A DNA stretch of 64,000 bases, taken from NCBI RefSeq assembly GCF_014334095.1, contig NZ_CP060495.1:2728501-2792500 (forward strand). The letters are read 5' to 3'. This DNA comes from Novosphingopyxis iocasae (GTDB lineage: Bacteria; Pseudomonadota; Alphaproteobacteria; Sphingomonadales; Sphingomonadaceae). Below are positions 8,403 through 16,599 of this stretch, one piece after another. A model generated the notes under the pieces. That model ran no database searches and was not told where the DNA came from. It worked only from the letters and a program-made list of their open reading frames with translations. Position numbers and translations under genes: made by a program. Positions within the stretch are counted from its first letter, which is position 1, and each line of letters begins with the position of its first letter.

Positions 8403-8837
8403 TCAGTCGCGAGGGTCGCGGGTCAAGGCGTCGGAGACCTTGCGGTCGAACTGGCGTTGCTGCTCGGGTTCGAGAATTTCGCGCATGTCGAAGACATGGC
8501 GCACCGTTGCTTTCTGCAGATCGCCCATGCGTGCATGCACCTCGTCGATCGCGGCCGAGACCTCGGGACCGTACTCATGCTCGGTTTCCATCGCCTGGGC
8601 GAGCCGGGCATTGGCTGCACGCGCCGATCCTTCGAGCCGTGCCCTTTCGACAGCGAAACGAGCCTCGAGCGCATCGAGACGCTGCTCCTGGTCGGCCGTC
8701 AGGGTGAGTTCGTCGTGCACGAAATCGTGGAGGCCGGAGCCAGCCTCGTGATTGGCCCAGCGGTCCGCGGCAATCGCGCCGAGGCATCCTGCAAGTGCTG
8801 CGAGAAGCACCGCGAGAACGATATGCGTCGTCTTCAA
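8403..8837 (-). CDS. CnrX-like periplasmic metal sensor
   Basis: 144 aa, TTG start at 8837, 3 nt after the preceding stop. An N-terminal membrane anchor (5-24) precedes a helical periplasmic domain of the heavy-metal sensor/resistance family. CnrX binds Ni/Co through H42, H46, E63, H119 and M123. Here H37, H41, E58, H114 and M118 have exactly the same spacing with an offset of 5, so the metal site appears intact. It should hold the anti-sigma until metal binds. The natural metal could be Ni, Co or Cu; the gene context points to copper. Confidence 0.85.
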   Translation of the reverse strand: MKTTHIVLAVLLAALAGCLGAIAADRWANHEAGSGLHDFVHDELTLTADQEQRLDALEARFAVERARLEGSARAANARLAQAMETEHEYGPEVSAAIDEVHARMGDLQKATVRHVFDMREILEPEQQRQFDRKVSDALTRDPRD

Positions 8838-8840
8838 ACC

Positions 8841-9137
8841 CTATTGCTCCACATGGAGGAGCGCCGATGGGGACAGCTGTTCGCCGAGGATAAGACTTTC
8901 GCCAAATGACGCGGAAGACGTGCCATAGCCGCCGGGCCAACCGCTCGTTCCGGCGCCAGCTCCAAGCCCGACGACGAACAGACCGACGAACAGAGCCGTC
9001 CGGCGGCGTCGGTCGGCGATTTCGCCAAGCTGTCCGGCGCGCTGCCAAACGCCATCCATGAAGTCGGCGGGGACCTCGCTGGTGCCGGTGGCGGAAAGGG
9101 TTCCGAGCACCGCATCAAGAGAGTGATTGTCACGCAT
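8841..9137 (-). CDS. CnrY-like membrane anti-sigma factor
   Basis: 98 aa, ATG at 9137. The cytoplasmic N-terminal half (MRDNHSLDAVLGTL, then ADFMDGVWQRAGQLGEIADRRRR) is short and helical, as expected for an ECF-binding peptide. One membrane helix follows (about 48-66, TALFVGLFVVGLGAGAG) and a small Ser/Gly-rich periplasmic tail. Position, size and topology match CnrY/NccY-type antisigma factors; sequence identity in that family is low, so this rests mainly on context. It is the first gene of the three-gene operon under promoter P1. Confidence 0.72.
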   Translation of the reverse strand: MRDNHSLDAVLGTLSATGTSEVPADFMDGVWQRAGQLGEIADRRRRTALFVGLFVVGLGAGAGTSGWPGGYGTSSASFGESLILGEQLSPSALLHVEQ

Positions 9138-9169
9138 CCGAAAAACTCCTGTGGGTTGCACGTGTCCTA

Positions 9170-9193
9170 TACGCGCTCGCCTGCACAATCCCT
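9170..9193 (-). promoter_or_regulatory. ECF-type promoter P1 (anti-sigma, sensor, sigma operon)
   Basis: Minus-strand AGGG (9193-9190), 15 nt, GCGTA (9174-9170), 32 nt before the ATG at 9137. It is divergent from P4, with 16 nt between the two -35 elements. Confidence 0.72.
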
Positions 9194-9209
9194 TAAACTT
9201 CTTTTTTTG

Positions 9210-9233
9210 AGGGAATGTCCACCACCATACGTA
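9210..9233 (+). promoter_or_regulatory. ECF-type promoter P4 (methyltransferase, DUF411)
   Basis: Plus-strand AGGG (9210-9213), 15 nt, ACGTA (9229-9233), preceded by TTG, 37 nt before the ATG at 9271. Confidence 0.7.
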
Positions 9234-9270
9234 ATCGAGACGGGTCTGTCAGAATCGGGTCGAACCCGGG

Positions 9271-9975
9271 ATGAATGGAAACCAGCTCGTGAGCAATATC
9301 ACCGCACCTGAAGATCACGGCGAATTTACGCCTCTTCTTGGCAAGAGCTTTCTGACGCCGCTTTACGACCGGGCGATCGGTCTGTTCACCCGCGAACATC
9401 TCTGGCGCCAAAGGATTGTCGAAGAGCTGCACCTTGTCCCCGGCGACCGGGTGATCGATGTTGGCAGCGGAACCGGCACTCTTCTCAAGGCCTTGATGAC
9501 GGATTGTCCGGAAGCGGGTCTGATCGGTGTCGAACCCGACCCGGATGCGCTCGCGCTTGCGCGGCGCAAGTTTGGCGCGGGAGCCGATCTCGTGAAATGG
9601 CACAATGGCTTTCTCGAAAGCCTCAAGCTACCCGCAGGGTGGCAGCCGAACAAGATCGTCAGCAGCCTCGTCCTGCACCAGGTCCCCTTGCGCAAGAAGC
9701 AGACAATCCTGGAAACCATCGAAAGCTTGCTCGTGCCAGGCGGAACCGTGTTGATCTCCGATTATATGAAGCAGGATAGCCCACTCATGCGGAGCCTCTT
9801 CCGGGCGACCGTCCAGTCTCTTGACGGCATAAGCGACACGCAGCCCAGCGCCGACGGCGAAGTCGAAAAACTGTTCGCCGAAATCTTCACCGAGCCATGC
9901 CTGCTCCAACGGTTCCCGACGGCAACCGGGACGATCTCGCTATGGCGCGGATACAAGAAAGGAATTGCACAATGA
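9271..9975 (+). CDS. Class I SAM-dependent methyltransferase
   Basis: 234 aa. Motif I, VIDVGSGTGT (61-70), and the acidic residue after it (GVEPDPDAL near 87) show an S-adenosylmethionine-binding Rossmann fold; GGTVLISDYMK is the usual post-motif III region. The substrate is unknown. The gene is divergent from the anti-sigma operon, sits under its own ECF-type promoter, and its stop overlaps the ATG of the DUF411 gene (ATGA). Related methyltransferases occur beside copper genes; a role in metal stress is inferred only from regulation. Confidence 0.85.
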   Translation: MNGNQLVSNITAPEDHGEFTPLLGKSFLTPLYDRAIGLFTREHLWRQRIVEELHLVPGDRVIDVGSGTGTLLKALMTDCPEAGLIGVEPDPDALALARRKFGAGADLVKWHNGFLESLKLPAGWQPNKIVSSLVLHQVPLRKKQTILETIESLLVPGGTVLISDYMKQDSPLMRSLFRATVQSLDGISDTQPSADGEVEKLFAEIFTEPCLLQRFPTATGTISLWRGYKKGIAQ

Positions 9976-10436
9976 ATTTGAAAAAGCCTTCGCTGCTCCG
10001 GCGATCGATTAGCGGCGCGGCCTTGCTCGTGCTGGCAGCCTGTTCGAACGTGGCTCAGGCAGCGACCTTTACGATGTTCCGGGATCCAGGATGTGGGTGC
10101 TGTCTCAACTGGGCAGGCCATGTCGAAGACGGGATGAACACGAAGGTGGCATCGGTCGACAGCAACGACATGGCGGCGATCAAGACCGCGCGGGGCGTAC
10201 CCCAAGAGTTATGGTCATGCCATACGATGGAGGTCGATGGATACATCATCGAAGGTCACGTGCCTGCAGAAGCCGTCGCCAAGCTTTTGCGCGAACGGCC
10301 CGCCGGCGTTGCCGGCCTCGCGGTTCCGGGAATGCCTCTGGGATCGCCCGGCATGGAGGCCGGAAACCGGATCCAGCCTTACGACGTCATCGCCTTTGGC
10401 CCAACCGGACAGAGCGTCTTCGCGTCCTTTCCGTAA
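9972..10436 (+). CDS. DUF411 periplasmic metal-binding protein
   Basis: 154 aa, ATG at 9972 overlapping the previous stop. The signal peptide has AAC near residue 24, so it may be a lipoprotein, or it may be cleaved after AQA (28-30). The DUF411 signature DPGCGCC (38-44) gives Cys41, Cys43 and Cys44, with WSCHTMEVDGYIIEGHVPA further on. DUF411 proteins cluster with copper-resistance genes and are thought to bind Cu. It should be co-expressed with the methyltransferase from P4. A hairpin terminator follows. Confidence 0.88.
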   Translation: MNLKKPSLLRRSISGAALLVLAACSNVAQAATFTMFRDPGCGCCLNWAGHVEDGMNTKVASVDSNDMAAIKTARGVPQELWSCHTMEVDGYIIEGHVPAEAVAKLLRERPAGVAGLAVPGMPLGSPGMEAGNRIQPYDVIAFGPTGQSVFASFP

Positions 10437-10530
10437 GGGGGTGAAGCCACTCCATGCGTCGGCATGAAAGGTTGCAGGCGATGAGGACTAATTGCGGGAA
10501 GCGACACAGAAGCCTGTCGAACTTCTCGCC

Positions 10531-10565
10531 GGGTCCGGGCTGGCTGCCCCCACAGTCCCGGACCC
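10531..10565 (+). terminator. Hairpin after the DUF411 gene
   Basis: GGGTCCGGG (10531-10539) pairs perfectly with CCCGGACCC (10557-10565), followed by TTCCAATTTG. It sits about 95 nt after the stop codon. The T run is weak, so termination is probable rather than certain. Confidence 0.5.
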
Positions 10566-10648
10566 TTCCAATTTGTATGATTGCAGCACGCACGAAATAG
10601 GAGAAATGCGATAGTCAAAAGCTCGGTCAGAAATGCTGGATCTTTTTA

Positions 10649-10672
10649 AGGGGTGAACCTCTGCCCAACGTA
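10649..10672 (+). promoter_or_regulatory. ECF-type promoter P5 (APC permease run)
   Basis: Plus-strand AGGG (10649-10652), 15 nt, ACGTA (10668-10672), 50 nt before the TTG start at 10723. It extends the putative regulon beyond the copper oxidase genes. Confidence 0.68.
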
Positions 10673-10722
10673 CTGCTTGTCGTGATGCTTCTCGGACGGG
10701 ATGACATAGACAGGGGAAAGAC

Positions 10723-12075
10723 TTGCAGACAGATGGCGACGATCAACATAGCGAGAATGCGGGCTCGATAACGTTGCTGGGCGGTGTCGCGATGGGGACC
10801 GGCGTCATGATTGGCGCAGGTATCTTCGCACTGACCGGCCAGATTGCCGAACTGGCTGGACCGTTATTTCCGCTTTCTTTCATAGTCGGCGCGCTGGTTA
10901 CCTCGCTTGCCGCCTACAGCTACATCAAGATGTCGAACCGCTGGCCCTCCTCTGGCGGCATCGCGATGATCCTTCAGAAGGCTTACGGACCGGGCGTCGT
11001 TGCAGCATCGGCATCGCTCCTGATGGCGCTGTCGATGGTCATCAACGAAAGCCTGGTCGCTCGGACCTTCGCGACCTATGCCTTGCGGCCCTTTGGGCTC
11101 GAAAGCAGCGGCATTCTGGTCTCCGTCGCGGCACTGGCCCTCATCGTTTTCGCCTATTTCGTGAATGCTGCCGGCAACAAATCGGTCAGCGGGTTTTCGC
11201 TCATTATGTCGGCAATCAAGATCGGCGGCATCGCCCTGTTCGCAATTGCGGCGATCTGGGCCACCGGATTTTCAGGCGGTGCCTTCGCAGAGCCGGTCGC
11301 GCTTTCGGGCCTCGACGCGTTGCTCGCTTCGGTCGCTTTCTCGATCCTCGCTTTCAAGGGTTTCACCACCATCACCAACAGCGGCGGCGAAATCATCGAT
11401 CCGCATCGGAATGTCGGCAGAACCATTATCATTTCGATCGCAGTATGCGTGGTCGTCTACCTTCTCGTCGCGGTGGCGGTCGGCGCCAGCCTCAGCACTT
11501 CAGAAATAGCCGAGGCGCGCGATTACTCTCTTGCGGCAGCTGCGCGCCCCGCGCTCGGAGAGCTTGGCTTCTATTTCACAGTCGCAATCGCGATCGCAGC
11601 CACGACCTCGGGTGTCATCGCCAGTGTTTTCGCCGTTTCGCGAATGCTGACGATGCTGACCGAGATGAAGATGATCCCGCATAGCCATTTCGGCATGAGC
11701 GGACCGATCCGCAGTCACATGCTGGTCTATACCGTAGTGATTGCCGGCACGCTCGCGGTCCTGTTCGATCTGTCGCGGATCGCTTCGCTCGGAGCATTTT
11801 TCTATCTCGTAATGGACATGCTTGTGCATTGGGGCGTGCTGCGCGGTTTGCGGGAAGAGATCGGTGCGCGTGCCTGGGTGCTATGGTCGGCACTCGTGGC
11901 GGACAGCGTAGTCCTGACAGCTTTTGCCTTCGCCAAGCTCAAAACCGACCCTGCGGTCGTCGCCTATGCGGTCGCAGGCATTGCCGCCGTTTTCATCGCC
12001 GAATGGTTCTATTTGTCCAGGCGTTCGCAAGCGATGGACTCCGCTTCAGAAAGACCGGCGGAAGAGAGGCGATGA
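10723..12075 (+). CDS. APC-family amino acid/polyamine permease
   Basis: 450 aa, TTG start at 10723; the next in-frame Met would remove the first helix. About 12 membrane helices are visible. The first, GTGVMIGAGIFALTGQIAELAG, holds the G-x-G-x-G-I-F substrate-binding loop typical of APC transporters, and helix 6 has FSILAFKGFTTITNSGGEI. Substrate cannot be told from sequence. It stands alone 650 nt downstream of P4 with its own ECF-type promoter P5, which links it to metal stress. A polyamine or amino acid uptake role is the general family expectation. Confidence 0.85.
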   Translation: MQTDGDDQHSENAGSITLLGGVAMGTGVMIGAGIFALTGQIAELAGPLFPLSFIVGALVTSLAAYSYIKMSNRWPSSGGIAMILQKAYGPGVVAASASLLMALSMVINESLVARTFATYALRPFGLESSGILVSVAALALIVFAYFVNAAGNKSVSGFSLIMSAIKIGGIALFAIAAIWATGFSGGAFAEPVALSGLDALLASVAFSILAFKGFTTITNSGGEIIDPHRNVGRTIIISIAVCVVVYLLVAVAVGASLSTSEIAEARDYSLAAAARPALGELGFYFTVAIAIAATTSGVIASVFAVSRMLTMLTEMKMIPHSHFGMSGPIRSHMLVYTVVIAGTLAVLFDLSRIASLGAFFYLVMDMLVHWGVLRGLREEIGARAWVLWSALVADSVVLTAFAFAKLKTDPAVVAYAVAGIAAVFIAEWFYLSRRSQAMDSASERPAEERR

Positions 12076-12175
12076 CCCCGTTAGTAGAACACGAGCGCAA
12101 AGGCAGCGACCAAAAGCCGACGAGGATCGAGGCGCCAAGTTCGCGGATCAAAAGAAATTCAAGACGGAGCATATC

Positions 12176-12937
12176 GTGACGACTAAAACTGCCACCGTTT
12201 ACCGAATGGTCATGCCGGACCACGTTTGTCCGTATGGATTGAAAACGGTCGATTTGCTCAAACGCGAAGGTTTCGAGGTGGACGACCACCATTTGAAAAC
12301 GCGCGAGGAGACCGATGCGTTCAAAGAGCAGCATGGGGTAGAAACCACCCCCCAAACCTTCATCGGCGGGAAGCGCATCGGAGGTTACGACGATGTCCGT
12401 GAGCATGTCGGCAAGAAAAGAACGCAAGCCGGTGATGACGAGACCAGCTACCAGCCCGTCATTGCCATTTTCGGCGTCGCTTTCCTCCTGGGTCTGGCAA
12501 TTAGCTGGTACGTTTTCGACACGATTTTCACGGTGGAAGCGGTCGAATGGTTTGTCAGCCTATCGATGGCCTTGCTCGCGATCCAGAAGTTGCAGGACGT
12601 GCGCAGCTTCTCGACCATGTTCCTCAACTACGATCTGCTGGCGCGACGCTGGGTACGATATGGATTTCTATATCCGTTCGGTGAGGGTTTGGCTGGAATA
12701 TTAATGGTCGCGCACGCGCTTCCGATCGTCTCGGTTCCGGTATCGCTGTTCATAGGGACGGTCGGCGCGGTCAGCGTGTTCAAGGCGGTCTACATCGACA
12801 AGCGCGAGTTGAAATGCGCTTGCGTCGGCGGAAGCAGCAACGTGCCGCTCGGCTTCGTATCGTTGACCGAGAACCTGTTCATGATCGGTATGGGTCTTTG
12901 GATGGGTGCCAAGGCCCTGGGTTGGGTCTCGCTATGA
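12176..12937 (+). CDS. Glutaredoxin domain fused to a MauE/DoxX-like membrane domain
   Basis: 253 aa, GTG at 12176 with GGAG 7 nt upstream; the frame is open further upstream but lacks a good start. Residues 5-80 form a glutaredoxin with a monothiol-type CPYG (18-21) and TTPQTFIGGKRIGGYDDV. Residues 95-250 are four or so membrane helices of MauE/DoxX type, with KCACVGG and VPLGFVSLTEN near the end. Such fusions probably deliver electrons across the inner membrane to periplasmic thiols. The ATG of the channel gene overlaps its stop. Confidence 0.82.
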   Translation: MTTKTATVYRMVMPDHVCPYGLKTVDLLKREGFEVDDHHLKTREETDAFKEQHGVETTPQTFIGGKRIGGYDDVREHVGKKRTQAGDDETSYQPVIAIFGVAFLLGLAISWYVFDTIFTVEAVEWFVSLSMALLAIQKLQDVRSFSTMFLNYDLLARRWVRYGFLYPFGEGLAGILMVAHALPIVSVPVSLFIGTVGAVSVFKAVYIDKRELKCACVGGSSNVPLGFVSLTENLFMIGMGLWMGAKALGWVSL

Positions 12938-13350
12938 TTTGGGCACTGCTTCTCGGTTTCGCGCTGTTCGCGATCTCTCTCTACTTCCACATGTTGATGC
13001 TGCGCGGGGCGAAAGCCGTTTCTCCGCCAGGCAAGGACCCACGCCATTTCCGGCTGCTTGCAGGCTCCAGCCTCGTTCTTCTCAGCCATCTGGTCATCGC
13101 CGGCATATTCGCGGGCGGAATGTATCTCGCTTCCGTCTGGGGCCTTGGCGGGCTCGAGAAGGACGTCATCAACAGCTGGATGGATTATTACTACTTCGCG
13201 CTGATCACGATCTCGACGGTCGGTCTCGGCGATATTCTGCCCGCCGGGCACATGCGCGCCATTTCCGGCATCGCCGCCCTTACCGGGTTCCTGATGATCA
13301 GTTGCACCGCCCAATATGTCTATCAAACCATGAGCGAAAAGGAGAATTGA
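12934..13350 (+). CDS. Small two-pore-helix ion channel protein
   Basis: 138 aa, ATG overlapping the preceding stop (ATGA). Three membrane helices are seen (2-22, 42-66, 108-128). Residues 92-102 (TISTVGLGDIL) form a K+ channel-type selectivity filter with T-V-G-L-G-D in place of T-V-G-Y-G-D. There is no cytoplasmic ligand domain. It probably passes K+ or a related cation. It is translationally coupled to the glutaredoxin-membrane fusion, an odd pairing. The next gene starts 1 nt after its stop. Confidence 0.8.
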   Translation: MIWALLLGFALFAISLYFHMLMLRGAKAVSPPGKDPRHFRLLAGSSLVLLSHLVIAGIFAGGMYLASVWGLGGLEKDVINSWMDYYYFALITISTVGLGDILPAGHMRAISGIAALTGFLMISCTAQYVYQTMSEKEN

Positions 13351-13351
13351 T

Positions 13352-13885
13352 ATGGCTGAAGCTAGGCACGATGCACACGAAAAAGGTGGAGGGGGCGGCA
13401 ACTACTGGCGGTTCATGGCAATGGTATCGACCTCGACCGTGATCATGTTCTTCCTGATGTATGCCAACAGCTTCGACATGGACGACGTTTTCTGGAGCGA
13501 GACGCGCTTCTGGATGATGTTCGTCATGGGCGCGATGATGATGGTGGTCATGCTTCTCTTCATGTGGGGCATGTACAAGGACCGGACCAAGAACTTCATC
13601 ATCTTGGGTGTCGGAGCCGTCGTCTTCGCGCTCGCGCTATGGCTCGTACGCAGCCAGACCACGGTGGACGATACCGAATACATGGCCGCGATGATCCCGC
13701 ACCACTCGATCGCGATCATGACTAGCGAGAGGGCGAGCCTGAAGGATCCGCGGGTTCGCGAACTCGCGCAGGCCATCATCGTCGCGCAGCGGCGCGAGAT
13801 CGCCGAGATGAAATATCTCATCCAGGACATCGAGGAAAACGGTCCGCGCACCGAAGAACGCCTGCCCGAGGAGATGCAGCAATGA
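13352..13885 (+). CDS. DUF305-type membrane protein
   Basis: 177 aa. Three membrane helices (22-40, 52-74, 81-100) carry many Met residues (WMMFVMGAMMMVVMLLFMWGM), then a periplasmic four-helix DUF305-like part with the diagnostic HH in AAMIPHHSIAIM (112-123). DUF305 proteins (for example CopM) bind copper or accompany metal-resistance genes. It lies in the run glutaredoxin-channel-DUF305-lipoprotein with 1-nt to overlapping junctions. A copper-handling role is inferred. Confidence 0.85.
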   Translation: MAEARHDAHEKGGGGGNYWRFMAMVSTSTVIMFFLMYANSFDMDDVFWSETRFWMMFVMGAMMMVVMLLFMWGMYKDRTKNFIILGVGAVVFALALWLVRSQTTVDDTEYMAAMIPHHSIAIMTSERASLKDPRVRELAQAIIVAQRREIAEMKYLIQDIEENGPRTEERLPEEMQQ

Positions 13886-14370
13886 ACAAGATCGCAATCC
13901 TGACGCTTGCAGCCCTCCCTCTGGCGGCCTGCAACACCAATACCGCGGTCGGCAATGATCGCGAAGCACAGCTCGATCCCCCGGCAACTGCGGCGCCGAT
14001 AGAGAGTGCTGCGAGCGCTCTTGCCAACCTCAGCCCGGGCCTCATGCTGCCCGAGACCATGAGCGACGCGGACCTCGCCACGCTGGGAGCCGAGAACACG
14101 TGTCAGTTTCGCCTGACTGAGGTCGCGTTTCCGTCGTTCGTCTACGACAACAGCGGTGGCGGCGCGATCAAGATCAACGGCAAGCTGATCCCTGTCACAG
14201 CAAGCGCCTCGGGTGAGTATGCGAATGGTGAGCTTCGTATCCGCACGCGCCTTCTCGATGACGAAGGAGACGCGGGCCTGCAGATGCAGGAACTCATCGT
14301 CGCCGGACCTCGGATGAAGGACGAGTTCGGGTTCTGGGGGTACACGACCTGCGGCAACAGCGAGGCGTGA
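13882..14370 (+). CDS. Putative lipoprotein, unknown function
   Basis: 162 aa, ATG overlapping the DUF305 stop (ATGA). The lipobox LAAC places the lipidated Cys at 17. The mature part has two further cysteines (ENTCQFRL near 74, TTCGNSEA near the end) that may form a disulfide, and a beta-rich core with FVYDNSGGGAIKINGKLIPV. I do not recognise the family. Tight coupling to DUF305 suggests a periplasmic partner in the same process. Confidence 0.72.
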   Translation: MNKIAILTLAALPLAACNTNTAVGNDREAQLDPPATAAPIESAASALANLSPGLMLPETMSDADLATLGAENTCQFRLTEVAFPSFVYDNSGGGAIKINGKLIPVTASASGEYANGELRIRTRLLDDEGDAGLQMQELIVAGPRMKDEFGFWGYTTCGNSEA

Positions 14371-14463
14371 ACACGAGCGAGCGGGCGCCAGCGTGCGTCG
14401 GTGCCCGCTCTATGATCATGTTCGGCCCGGCACGCGCGGCCGAATTTATAATGAGGTGCTACA

Positions 14464-15183
14464 GTGGAAGCTGAGCCTGTGAGCGATGCAGCCCCCCTTG
14501 CGGTCTTCGGTGCCGGAGGAAAGACCGGCACGGAAATACTGCGCCATGCGGTTCACAAGGGCATCGAAGTTCGAGCGTTCGAGCACACCTTGCCCGAACC
14601 ATCGGACCGGGTCGACAACGTCGAGTACCTCCAGTGCGATGTACTCAATGACGACTTCAGCAGCGAGCTCGAAGGTTGCCGTGCTGTTATTTCCGCACTC
14701 GGTATAGGATTTAGCCCATCCACGGCGATCGATCCGCCTCCGCTTTACACGGAGGGAACCCGCAGGCTTGTGGAAGCGATGTCGGCGACCGGCATTTCCC
14801 GGATCGTCGTGATATCGGCGGCGTTCGTAGAGCCGCAGCCCAGCGTTCCTGCATGGTTCGAGCTCACAGCAAGACCAGCCTTGCACAATATTCTCGAACA
14901 GATGCGCGCCATGGAAGATCTTCTGGAGCGCGCGAAAGGCCTGAAATGGACGGCTGCGCGACCGGGCTGGCTCCTCGACGAACCCTATACGGGTGAAGCC
15001 GTCATTACCGACGAGCGCCTTGCCCAAGATTGCTTTCGCTGCAGGCACGCCGACCTCGCGGCAGCGATGCTCGAATTCGTCTGCGAGAACACCTGGGTCA
15101 ACGCTAAACCCGCTATCGCCCGGCCAGAAGAAGACCGCTTCGAGAACGTCTCGGCGCTCAAGGCCGAACTCGGGATCGACTAG
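14464..15183 (+). CDS. NAD(P)-binding atypical short-chain dehydrogenase
   Basis: 239 aa, GTG at 14464 after GAGG. The N-terminus has the dinucleotide-binding loop FGAGGKTG (about 15-22), then acidic VEYLQCDVLNDD and the strand AVISALGIG. SRIVVISAAFVEP and WTAARPGWLLDEPYTG follow the NmrA/atypical-SDR pattern; there is no YxxxK catalytic pair, so it may be a sensor or a reductase with a different mechanism. It stands 43 nt before the MBL-rhodanese gene and may be co-transcribed. Substrate unknown. Confidence 0.78.
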   Translation: MEAEPVSDAAPLAVFGAGGKTGTEILRHAVHKGIEVRAFEHTLPEPSDRVDNVEYLQCDVLNDDFSSELEGCRAVISALGIGFSPSTAIDPPPLYTEGTRRLVEAMSATGISRIVVISAAFVEPQPSVPAWFELTARPALHNILEQMRAMEDLLERAKGLKWTAARPGWLLDEPYTGEAVITDERLAQDCFRCRHADLAAAMLEFVCENTWVNAKPAIARPEEDRFENVSALKAELGID

Positions 15184-15226
15184 ATCGATGCGGACTTGCG
15201 GAAACATTCCAACAACGAGGTAAGAT

Positions 15227-16579
15227 ATGCTGCTTGAGAAGATAAAGACCCCCGGCCTTTCGCACCTTTCCTATCTGATCGGTTCGCAGGGCAAGGCAGC
15301 GGTCATCGATCCGCGCCGCGACTGCGAGATATATCTCGAGCGAGCCCGCGCCGAAGGGCTGGAGATCACGCATATCTTCGAAACGCACAGGAATGAGGAT
15401 CTCATCACGGGATCGCCGGTACTGGCCAAAATGACCGGTGCCCGCGTTCTGCACGGTCCAAACCCTGCGGATGAGGTTGTGTTCGCCGACACCGCGCGAG
15501 AGGGCGACGTTTTCGAGATCGGTAAGATCAGGGTCGAAGTGCTCGAAACCCCCGGTCACACCGACGATCATCTCGCCTTCGTCTTTCACGACGACGATTA
15601 TCCCGAAGGACCGGTCGGCGTGTTCACCGGCGATGCGCTCTTCGTGGGCGACGTCGGCCGAACCGATTTCTATCCCGAGCGCGCGCGGGAGGTCGCGGGC
15701 CTCCTGTACGATTCATTGCAAAAGATTTGCGCTCTGGGTGACCAGACAATCATATACCCGGCGCACGGTGCCGGATCGGTTTGCGGGTCCGGAATGGCAG
15801 ACCGGGAATTCTCGACAATCGGCCATGAGCGGCGCAACAACCCGCGGCTGCGCATTGCTGACCGCGACGAGTTCATCAAGGCGAAGGTAGAAGAGCATCA
15901 TTACCAGCCACCTTATTTTCGGCTAATGGAGCGGCTCAATCTCGAAGGCGCCAATGCCGCGCCGCGAGTCATGCGGCCAAGGCTTCTGGGGCTGGAAGAC
16001 CTCGGCGAGAGCGGCGCCGATCATCTGGTCGATGTACGCGAGCCGCTCGCCTATGCCGCCGGTCATATGCAGGGTGCCGTGTGCCTTCCAGTGGGAATGA
16101 TACCCGCCTTTGCCGGGTGGTTCATCAGCGAAGGCGACACGATAGCCCTAATCGCTTCCGAAGAAGACGAGCTCGCTCAAGCTATGGCGCATTTGGTGCG
16201 CATTGGTCTCGATAATATTGTCGGCGGCTATGTCGGCGTGATCCCAGCCGCCGCACAGGGCAAAGCGATGCAAAGTATTGCCATGATCGACACCGAGGAA
16301 GTCGCACGCAGGCTCGCTGAGGACAGCGAAGATTGGACCTTGCTCGACGTGCGCGCCCTTGACGAACGGCAGCAAGGCAGCATCGATGAATCCGAACATG
16401 TCTATGTCGGCGAGCTCAACACCCGCTGGAAAGAGCTCGATCGCGACCGTCATTACACTTTGATGTGCGCCAGCGGCATGAGGGCGAGCGTAGCAGCGGG
16501 CTGGCTCGCAAGCCAAGGCTTCAAACACCTCGACGTCTATCTGGGCTCCATGGGCGCATGGACAAACGCGCAGGGCTAA
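15227..16579 (+). CDS. Metallo-beta-lactamase-like protein fused to two rhodanese domains
   Basis: 450 aa. Residues 1-250 are an MBL fold of the persulfide dioxygenase (ETHE1/BaeB) branch. The first metal motif is degenerate: THRNED (53-58) in place of THxHADH, while GHTDDH (110-115), GDALFVGDVGRTD (135-147) and YPAHGAGS (178-185) are kept. Rhodanese domain 1 (about 265-345) lacks the catalytic Cys; domain 2 (about 355-447) has the active loop CASGMRA. It should act on sulfane sulfur, but MBL oxygenase activity is doubtful. A decayed persulfide dioxygenase lies directly downstream. Confidence 0.85.
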   Translation: MLLEKIKTPGLSHLSYLIGSQGKAAVIDPRRDCEIYLERARAEGLEITHIFETHRNEDLITGSPVLAKMTGARVLHGPNPADEVVFADTAREGDVFEIGKIRVEVLETPGHTDDHLAFVFHDDDYPEGPVGVFTGDALFVGDVGRTDFYPERAREVAGLLYDSLQKICALGDQTIIYPAHGAGSVCGSGMADREFSTIGHERRNNPRLRIADRDEFIKAKVEEHHYQPPYFRLMERLNLEGANAAPRVMRPRLLGLEDLGESGADHLVDVREPLAYAAGHMQGAVCLPVGMIPAFAGWFISEGDTIALIASEEDELAQAMAHLVRIGLDNIVGGYVGVIPAAAQGKAMQSIAMIDTEEVARRLAEDSEDWTLLDVRALDERQQGSIDESEHVYVGELNTRWKELDRDRHYTLMCASGMRASVAAGWLASQGFKHLDVYLGSMGAWTNAQG

Positions 16580-16599
16580 AAAGCTGGAAAACCTCGAAA

